DNA from: Sphingomonas natans
Lineage (GTDB): Bacteria > Pseudomonadota > Alphaproteobacteria > Sphingomonadales > Sphingomonadaceae
NCBI RefSeq assembly: GCF_030546695.1
Contig: NZ_JAUOTP010000004.1
Coordinates: 62,001-126,000, forward strand
Reading direction: 5' to 3'
DNA length: 64,000 nt
The notes beneath the pieces are model-generated. The model made no database searches and was not told where the DNA came from. It saw nothing but the letters and a program-made list of their open reading frames with translations. A program made the position numbers and the translations under genes. The first letter of the stretch is position 1; each line of letters opens with the position of its first letter. Below are positions 58,596-64,000 of this stretch, piece after piece.

Positions 58596-59260
58596 TGAAG
58601 CTGACCCCGCGCGATTCGCAGATCGTCGCCGACGCGATCCGCGCCGCCGAGGCGCGCACCGACGGCGAGGTCGCCGCGATCGTTGCGCAGGAGTCCGACA
58701 GCTACAAGGATGTCGTGCTGCACTGGGCTCTGGTTGTGGCACTGCTGCCGCTCAGCATCGCCGCCGGTTTCCCGGCGCTGCATGCCAAGGGCGCCACGAT
58801 GCTCACGGGCGGGTGGGAAGAGCCGTCGCTGCGGCTGATGCTGATGATCCTGCTGTTCGAGACCGTGCTGGCCTTCCTGGTCGGGCGCTTCGTCGTTGGC
58901 CTTCCCAGGGTCCGCATGGCGCTGACGCCGGCCACGACGAAGGCGCGGCGCGTCCGCCGCCGCGCGATCATGCTGTTCCGCACCGGCACCGAACAGCGCA
59001 CCGCCACCTCGACCGGCGTTTTGCTCTATCTGAGCCTTGCCGAGCATCGCGCCGAGATCGTCGCGGATGCCGCGATCCACGCGAAGGTCGAGCCGGCTCT
59101 GTGGGGCGAGGCGATGGCGGTGCTGATCGCGGCGGTGCGCGACGGACGCCCCGGCGAAGGCATTGCTGCGGCGATCGCGAAGATCGGCGACGTGCTCGCC
59201 GAGCATTTCCCGCGCGGCGACGATCCCAACGAGTTGCCCGATCGGCTCATCGTCCTCTGA
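58595..59260 (+). CDS. TPM-domain membrane protein
   Basis: A 221-residue protein starting MKLTPRDSQIVADAIRAAE. Two hydrophobic segments (VVLHWALVVALLPLSIAAGF and LMLMILLFETVLAFLVGRF) are inserted between parts of a divergent TPM domain (EARTDGEVAAIVAQES, STGVLLYLSLAEHRAEIVAD). The ATG at 58595 overlaps the stop of the upstream TPM gene. Together with LemA and the first TPM protein it forms a three-gene unit. Confidence 0.85.
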   Translation: MKLTPRDSQIVADAIRAAEARTDGEVAAIVAQESDSYKDVVLHWALVVALLPLSIAAGFPALHAKGATMLTGGWEEPSLRLMLMILLFETVLAFLVGRFVVGLPRVRMALTPATTKARRVRRRAIMLFRTGTEQRTATSTGVLLYLSLAEHRAEIVADAAIHAKVEPALWGEAMAVLIAAVRDGRPGEGIAAAIAKIGDVLAEHFPRGDDPNELPDRLIVL

Positions 59261-59274
59261 TCGAAAGACCACGC

Positions 59275-59817
59275 ATGGATTTCCCCGACAGCGACCAGCC
59301 GGTCGAGACGATGTGGACCGGCAAGTTCATCGTCGCGAAACGACAGGGCCGTTGGGAATATGTCGGCCGCGCGCGCGGCATTCATGCCGCGGTGATCCTC
59401 GCGATCGATGAAGGTGCGGACGGGCGCCACGTTCTGCTCGTCGATCAGCCGCGCGTGCCGCTCGGCGCGCGCTGCATAGAGCTTCCCGCAGGCCTCGTCG
59501 GAGACGAGACCGCGGGCGAGGCGATCGACGTCGCCGCCGCGCGCGAGCTGGAGGAAGAGACCGGCTATCGCGCCGCGCGGATCGAGATCATCGGGCGCTT
59601 CGCCTCCTCGCCCGGCATGGTCTCCGAGACCTTCACGTTGGTCCGCGCGCACGGTCTGGAGAAGATCGGCCCCGGCGGCGGCGTCGATGGCGAGGATATC
59701 GTCGTCCACCGCGTGCCGATCGCCGGCATCGCAGACTTCCTCGCCGCCAAACGTACCGAAGGCTATTATATGGACGTGAAGCTGCTCGCCCTGCTCGGCC
59801 CCGGCCTGCTCGGCTAG
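59275..59817 (+). CDS. NUDIX hydrolase (ADP-ribose pyrophosphatase-like)
   Basis: A 180-residue protein with a complete Nudix box, G-x5-E-x7-REL-EEETGY at about residues 83-105. The preceding ELPAGL and following SPGMVSETFTLV place it with ADP-ribose or nucleotide-sugar pyrophosphatases. The ATG at 59275 follows the TPM gene by 14 bp. Its TAG stop shares a CTAG palindrome with the stop of the convergent GAF gene. Confidence 0.92.
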   Translation: MDFPDSDQPVETMWTGKFIVAKRQGRWEYVGRARGIHAAVILAIDEGADGRHVLLVDQPRVPLGARCIELPAGLVGDETAGEAIDVAAARELEEETGYRAARIEIIGRFASSPGMVSETFTLVRAHGLEKIGPGGGVDGEDIVVHRVPIAGIADFLAAKRTEGYYMDVKLLALLGPGLLG

Positions 59818-60314
59818 CGCTTGAGCGCCCGCTCCGCCTCGTGCGCGAGCAGGGTCAGCTCGATCAGGTTTTCCGGCTCGTCACGCGGCTTGGTATCGAC
59901 GATGCACAGCGCACCGAGCGCATAGCCCATCCGATCCACCAGAGGCACGCCCGCATAGAAGCGGATACCCGGATTGTCGGTCACAAGGGGATTGTCGGAG
60001 AAACGCGGATCCTTTGCCGCATCGGTCACGACCATTGGTTCGCCGGGCCGGTGGATCGCATGTGCGCAGAAGGATTGGCTACGCGGCGTCTCGTCCGTGC
60101 CGAAGCCCTGCCCCGCAGCGAACCATTGCCGCTGCTGATCGATGATCGAAATGGCCGCGATCGGCGCCTTGAAGATCTTGGCAGCGCGCTCGACGATCCG
60201 CTGCAGATCGCTTGCCGCCCAGCCACGCAGCAAGCCGCTGCTATCGACAGCGCGCTGGCGTTCGGCCTCGAAGGCGGGGGGCGATAAGGGCTCGCGATTC
60301 GCGGCAGCAGCCAT
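59814..60314 (-). CDS. GAF domain protein
   Basis: A 166-residue soluble protein consisting mainly of one GAF domain (IVERAAKIFKAPIAAISIID, RQWFAAGQGFGTDETPRSQSFCAHAI, FYAGVPLVDRMGYALGALCIVD). The ligand is unknown; free-standing GAF proteins of this type often act as redox or light-related sensors. ATG at 60314. It is convergent with the Nudix gene. Confidence 0.88.
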   Translation of the reverse strand: MAAAANREPLSPPAFEAERQRAVDSSGLLRGWAASDLQRIVERAAKIFKAPIAAISIIDQQRQWFAAGQGFGTDETPRSQSFCAHAIHRPGEPMVVTDAAKDPRFSDNPLVTDNPGIRFYAGVPLVDRMGYALGALCIVDTKPRDEPENLIELTLLAHEAERALKR

Positions 60315-60343
60315 CCCGGATTGCTAGCACAGGGTTTTCGCGC

Positions 60344-60371
60344 ATTGTAAGACCAAATGCTCTTATTTCGA
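60344..60371 (-). promoter_or_regulatory. Possible promoter of the GAF gene
   Basis: On the minus strand, TCGAAA (60366-60371), a 16-bp spacer and TACAAT (60344-60349), about 30 bp before the GAF ATG, in an AT-rich intergenic stretch. It is by-eye only. Confidence 0.3.
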
Positions 60372-60441
60372 GATGGAACCAGATTTACATCTTGTTAGCA
60401 CAGTAAAAAGGCCACTGTTTTTCAAGATATCCTGCGGTTCG

Positions 60442-60726
60442 TCAGACCTGTTCTCGCACGCGTTCATGATGGCGGATGACTTCGTCGATAATGAAACGAA
60501 GGAATTTCTCCGAAAAATCGGGATCCAGCTGTGCTGATTTGGCGAGCGTGCGCAGCCGTTCGATCTGCTCGGCCTCGCGCGACGGATCGGCGGGCGGCAG
60601 TCCGGCCTTCGCCTTGTAATGGCCCACCGCCTGCGTCACCTTGAAACGCTCGGCGAGCAGGCAGATCAAAGCGGTGTCGATATTGTCGATGCTCTGGCGA
60701 TAGGCGTCGAGCTGGGCGTCGCTCAC
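60442..60726 (-). CDS. Chorismate mutase (AroQ type)
   Basis: A 94-residue all-helical enzyme. It begins SDAQLDAYRQSIDNIDTALI and has LLAERFKVTQAVGHYKAKAGLPPADPSRE in pieces (LLAERFKVTQAVGHYKAK, PPADPSREAEQIERL), ending FLRFIIDEVIRHHERV. It converts chorismate to prephenate for Phe/Tyr synthesis. A GTG at 60726 with GAGGAG five bases upstream is used; longer starts would be antisense to the ispB leader. Divergent from the polyprenyl synthase gene by 98 bp. Confidence 0.92.
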   Translation of the reverse strand: MSDAQLDAYRQSIDNIDTALICLLAERFKVTQAVGHYKAKAGLPPADPSREAEQIERLRTLAKSAQLDPDFSEKFLRFIIDEVIRHHERVREQV

Positions 60727-60824
60727 TTTTGTCTCCTCGGTCCGCCGCCTTTTGTGATCGCGCCGCCCCGAGCGCAAGCACGCGCTGTTGCCTTTGCCGT
60801 CCCGCGGCTCCAAGGGCAGGGTCT

Positions 60825-61835
60825 ATGGGACAGGTCACTCCCCTCCGCCGCAACCAGCCCGCGTCGCTCGATCCGATGATGAAGCTGGTCTCTGCCGACA
60901 TGCACAACGTCAATTCGGTCATCTTGACGCGGATGCAGTCGGACGTGCCGCTCATCCCCGAGCTCGCCGGTCATCTGATCGCGGGCGGCGGCAAACGGAT
61001 GCGGCCGATGCTGACCTTGGCCTGCGCCCGGCTGCTCGATTATCAGGGCGCGCGGCACCACAAACTGGCGGCCGCGGTCGAGTTCATCCACACCGCCACG
61101 CTCCTGCACGACGATGTCGTCGACGGATCGAACACGCGGCGCGGGCGGCGCACCGCCAATCTCATCTGGGGCAATCCGGCGAGCGTGCTCGTCGGCGATT
61201 TCCTGTTCAGCCGCGCCTTCGAGCTGATGGTCGAGGACGGATCGCTGCGCGTGCTGCGCATCCTCTCCAACGCCTCCGCCGTGATCGCCGAGGGCGAGGT
61301 CAACCAGCTCACCGCGCAGCGCCAGATCGCGACGAGCGAAGCGCGCTATCTCGACATCATCGGCGCCAAGACCGCCGCGCTCTTCGCGGCCGCCTGCCGC
61401 ATCGCCGCGGTCGTCGCCGAGCGCGACGAGGCGGTCGAGGAAGCGCTCGATTCCTACGGCCGTAATCTCGGCATCGCTTTCCAGCTCGTCGACGATGCGA
61501 TCGATTATGCCTCTGACGAGGCGACGATGGGCAAGGACGCGGGCGACGATTTCCGCGACGGCAAGGTCACCCTCCCCGTCATCCTCGCGCATGCGCGCGG
61601 CAGCGAGGCCGATCGCAAATTCTGGCGCGAGGCGATGGAAGGCCGGCGCACGAGCGACGCGGATCTCGCGCTGGCGATGCAGCTTCTGGAGGCGACGAAT
61701 GCGATCGCCGACACGCAGGCGCGTGCCCGCCATTATGGGCAGCTTGCGATCGACTCGCTGGCCGGGCTCGGCACCGGCGCGGCGCGCGCGGCATTGATCG
61801 AGGCCGTCGAATTCGCGGTGGCGCGCGCTTACTAA
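60825..61835 (+). CDS. ispB: Long-chain polyprenyl diphosphate synthase (octa/decaprenyl)
   Basis: A 336-residue trans-isoprenyl synthase with the two Asp-rich motifs, FARM in TLLHDDVVD and SARM in FQLVDDAIDY, plus GGGKRMRPML. It supplies the ubiquinone side chain; in sphingomonads this is usually decaprenyl (Q-10), so the product length is left open. ATG at 60825 after GGGCAGGG. The methyltransferase gene follows by 3 bp and may be co-transcribed. Confidence 0.92.
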   Translation: MGQVTPLRRNQPASLDPMMKLVSADMHNVNSVILTRMQSDVPLIPELAGHLIAGGGKRMRPMLTLACARLLDYQGARHHKLAAAVEFIHTATLLHDDVVDGSNTRRGRRTANLIWGNPASVLVGDFLFSRAFELMVEDGSLRVLRILSNASAVIAEGEVNQLTAQRQIATSEARYLDIIGAKTAALFAAACRIAAVVAERDEAVEEALDSYGRNLGIAFQLVDDAIDYASDEATMGKDAGDDFRDGKVTLPVILAHARGSEADRKFWREAMEGRRTSDADLALAMQLLEATNAIADTQARARHYGQLAIDSLAGLGTGAARAALIEAVEFAVARAY

Positions 61836-61838
61836 GCC

Positions 61839-62663
61839 GTGTCGGGGGCCGTTCTCCACGAGGCAGCGGGCGAGCCGACGCTGGCCGCGCCCGTCTCGCA
61901 GGCCTGCACCGCCGCGCAATTCGCCGAGCCGGACTATGCGCGCTGGGCCGATGCGATCCGCGAGCCGGCGCGCACGCACCGCAAGCAGTGGGAATTCGTC
62001 TATATCCTGCGCGTGCTGGAAAGCCGCGGGCTGCTCCGGCCCGGCGTGCGCGCGCTCGGCTTCGGCGTCGGCTTCGATCCGCTGACGGCGGTACTCGCCG
62101 CGCACGGCGTGGAGGTGACCGCGACCGATCTCGCGCCGGAGGCGGCGGCGGCCGGCGCCTGGATCAAGACCAGCCAGCATGCGCCGGACCTGCAGGCGCT
62201 CAACGATCGCGGCATCTGCGATCCCGATCTCTTCGCCGCGAACGTCCGCCACGAACCGGTCGACATGCGCGCAATCCCCGGACATCTGCGCGATTACGAC
62301 CTGGTCTTCTCGTCCTGCGCATTCGAGCATCTCGGTACGCTGAAGGCCGGCGAGGATTTCGTGATCGCGGCGCTCGATTGCCTGAAGCCAGGCGGGCTCG
62401 CGGTGCACACGACCGAGCATAACCTGAACGATACGTGGCGGACGCGGCGGCGCGGCGCGACGGTGCTGTATCGGCGGCGCGACCTCCAGCGCATCTTCGA
62501 TCGCGCGGCGGCGAAGGGCTTCGGCGCGACCGTGAACTGGAGCCGCGGCGCGGGTGCGGTAGACCGGCATGTGGACCTGCCGCCTTATAGTGACGATGGT
62601 CATGTGAAGCTGCTGTTTCGGGGGTATGAGATGACGAGCTTCGGGCTGGTGCTGGGGAGATAG
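61839..62663 (+). CDS. Class I SAM-dependent methyltransferase-like protein
   Basis: A 274-residue protein starting at a GTG three bases after the ispB stop. The Rossmann motif VRALGFGVGFDPLTAVLAAHG (about 68-88), acidic loop VTATDLAP, and SSCAFEHLGTL with CLKPGGLAVHTTEH indicate a class I methyltransferase. The glycine loop GFGVGFD differs from the usual GxGxG. The substrate is unknown. Confidence 0.82.
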   Translation: MSGAVLHEAAGEPTLAAPVSQACTAAQFAEPDYARWADAIREPARTHRKQWEFVYILRVLESRGLLRPGVRALGFGVGFDPLTAVLAAHGVEVTATDLAPEAAAAGAWIKTSQHAPDLQALNDRGICDPDLFAANVRHEPVDMRAIPGHLRDYDLVFSSCAFEHLGTLKAGEDFVIAALDCLKPGGLAVHTTEHNLNDTWRTRRRGATVLYRRRDLQRIFDRAAAKGFGATVNWSRGAGAVDRHVDLPPYSDDGHVKLLFRGYEMTSFGLVLGR

Positions 62664-62696
62664 AGGCCCAGCCTCTCTACCGCGCCCCTTACCCCG

Positions 62697-62809
62697 CTCA
62701 TCCTGAGAAGCCATTGAGCGAAGTCGAAATGGCGTCTCGAAGGACGCGTGCAACGTTGAGGGTCCTTCGAGACGGGCCTTCACGAAGCTCAGTCCCTCCT
62801 CAGGAAGAG
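62697..62809. repeat. REP-like intergenic inverted repeat
   Basis: Nested inverted repeats in the space between two genes: CTCATCCTGAG (62697-62707) with CTCAGGAAGAG (62799-62809), and GTCTCGAAGGAC (62733-62744) with GTCCTTCGAGAC (62762-62773). Their sequence and arrangement are those of the short extragenic repeats frequent in sphingomonads (from memory). It may help terminate or stabilise transcripts. Confidence 0.75.
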
Positions 62810-62836
62810 CGGAGGAGAGATCGCCCCCTCTACCCC

Positions 62837-63415
62837 CTAGCCCCGCATCGCCGCCATGAAATGCCGCCGGCACAGGGCCACATAGCGATCATTGCCGCCG
62901 ATCTCGGTCTGGTCGCCCTCGCGCACCGGGCGGCCCTCCCCGTCCACCCGCAGGTTCATCGTCGCCTTGCGGCCGCATTCGCACACCGCCTTGATCTCGC
63001 TGAGCGTGTCGGCGAGCGCGAGCAGATAGCGGCTGCCTTCGAACAGCTCGCCCTGGAAATCGGTGCGCAGGCCATACGCCAGCACGGGAATGTCCAGTTC
63101 GTCGCACAGGCCGCACAGCGCCAGCACCTGATCGCGCGTCAGGAACTGCGCCTCATCGATCAGCACGCAGGCGAGCGGCCCCGCCCGGTGGCGCGCCTCG
63201 ATCGCCGCGCGCAGATCGGTGTCCGGCGCGAAGATGTCCGCCTCCGCCTCCAGCCCGATCCGCGAGGTGACGACGCCCGCGCGGTAGCGCGTGTCGATCG
63301 CGGCGGTCCACAGCATCGTCTGCATGCCGCGCTCGCGATAGTTGAAGCTCGCCTGCAGCAGGTTGGTCGATTTGCCCGCGTTCATCGACGAATAATAGAA
63401 ATAGAGCTTGGCCAT
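62837..63415 (-). CDS. tdk: Thymidine kinase
   Basis: A 192-residue type II thymidine kinase. P-loop SSMNAGKST, the DEAQF motif in VLIDEAQFLTRDQV, and a zinc site (CECGRK with CRRHF near the end) are present. It phosphorylates thymidine and deoxyuridine in the salvage pathway. ATG at 63415. It is 4 bp downstream of the DUF885 gene on the same strand, so the two are probably co-transcribed. Confidence 0.95.
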   Translation of the reverse strand: MAKLYFYYSSMNAGKSTNLLQASFNYRERGMQTMLWTAAIDTRYRAGVVTSRIGLEAEADIFAPDTDLRAAIEARHRAGPLACVLIDEAQFLTRDQVLALCGLCDELDIPVLAYGLRTDFQGELFEGSRYLLALADTLSEIKAVCECGRKATMNLRVDGEGRPVREGDQTEIGGNDRYVALCRRHFMAAMRG

Positions 63416-63419
63416 GCGA

Positions 63420-64000
63420 TCAGCCGCGCGCCTTCGCGATATAGCCGTCGACGACGCGCTCGAGCAAAGTCAGCGGCGTATTGCCCGAGCCGACGACGAT
63501 ATCATCGAACGCGCGCAGATCGAACCGACTGCCCAGCCCCGCTTTCGCTTTCTCGCGCAGGCGGATGATCTCGTTGTGCCCCATCTTGTAGCCGCACGCC
63601 TGCGCCGGCATCGCGCAATAGCGATTGACCTCGCTGACGAGCTGCGCGCGCGACATGCCCGTATTGGCCTGGAACCAGTCAACCGCCTGCCCCGGCGTCC
63701 AGCGCTTAGCGTGGATGCCGGTATCGACGACGAGCCGGCAGGCGCGGAAGGCGATCGACTGGAGATAGCCCAGCTCGCCCAGCGGATCGCCCTCATAGAC
63801 GCCCAGTTCACTCGACAGCTGCTCGGCATAGAGCGCCCAGCCTTCGGAATAGGCGTTGAAGCTCAGATAGGTGCGGATCAGCGGCAGCCGGTTGGCATAT
63901 TCGCCCGCCCAGACATGACCGGGAATACCCTCGTGGAAACAGAGCGTCGGCAGCGAGAAGCGCGGCCAGATGCCTGTATCCTTCAGGTTGATATAATAAT
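63420..64000 (-). CDS. DUF885 family (peptidase-like) protein, 3' part
   Basis: The C-terminal 193 residues of a longer gene whose start lies beyond base 64000. It contains FHEGIPGHVWAGEYANRLP, a zinc-peptidase-like HExxxxH variant (HEGIPGH), then YSEGWALYAEQLSSELGVY, GELGYLQSIAFRACRLV and GMSRAQLVSEVNRYCAMPAQ, characteristic of DUF885. Relatives have been proposed to be metallopeptidases, and the mechanism is unproven. It lies upstream of tdk. Confidence 0.88.
   Translation of the reverse strand, partial: YYINLKDTGIWPRFSLPTLCFHEGIPGHVWAGEYANRLPLIRTYLSFNAYSEGWALYAEQLSSELGVYEGDPLGELGYLQSIAFRACRLVVDTGIHAKRWTPGQAVDWFQANTGMSRAQLVSEVNRYCAMPAQACGYKMGHNEIIRLREKAKAGLGSRFDLRAFDDIVVGSGNTPLTLLERVVDGYIAKARG

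Noticed and set aside
60390-60440. AT-rich weak hairpin with ACAGT/ACTGT arms followed by T's
   Set aside because: Only five paired bases, so not called as a terminator for either flanking gene.

Overview
The window is a contiguous piece of a high-GC alphaproteobacterial chromosome, most probably Sphingomonas or a close sphingomonad. The support is the alphaproteobacterial GyrA, a circularly permuted two-piece tmRNA whose tag reads ANDNEALAIAA, many TonB-dependent receptors and sugar hydrolases, a short-overlap glc operon, and sphingomonad-style intergenic inverted repeats. I see no rRNA, CRISPR array, insertion sequence or prophage.

Layout. 1-10.5 kb is mostly housekeeping: the end of otsB, a GH15 hydrolase and otsA (a trehalose operon), an MscS-type channel overlapping otsA tail to tail, RNase R, an FKBP-type isomerase and a PQQ glucose dehydrogenase. 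10.6-12.5 kb holds a trypsin-like protease fused to a DRGH endonuclease, with an apparent C-terminal frameshift.

12.8-47 kb is an accessory catabolic region: two TonB-dependent receptors, a GPH-type sugar symporter, hydrolases (GH5, GH106 and GH78 alpha-L-rhamnosidase families, GH3), a Tat-exported carboxylesterase, a tannase/feruloyl esterase-like protein, a neutral-ceramidase-like protein, and regulators of the IclR, LacI, AraC and MarR families. A 14-bp palindrome with consensus TGACAGCSCTGTCA occurs upstream of five transcription units here, all reading on the minus strand, which suggests one regulon. The simplest reading is uptake and stepwise removal of sugars and acyl groups from a rhamnose-containing glycoside, possibly a plant phenolic, sterol or saponin glycoside. 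The substrate is inferred, not shown. Embedded in it is a glycolate oxidation operon glcD-glcE-glcF-glcG-glcB with a divergent LysR gene.

47-64 kb returns to housekeeping: a CAU-anticodon tRNA, a degenerate histidine-kinase-like protein facing an Lrp regulator, a DEAD-box helicase, a periplasmic repeat protein, gyrA, the tmRNA gene, mscL, a LemA/TPM-domain trio, a Nudix hydrolase, a GAF protein, chorismate mutase, a long-chain polyprenyl diphosphate synthase, a methyltransferase, thymidine kinase and the 3' part of a DUF885 gene that runs off the window.
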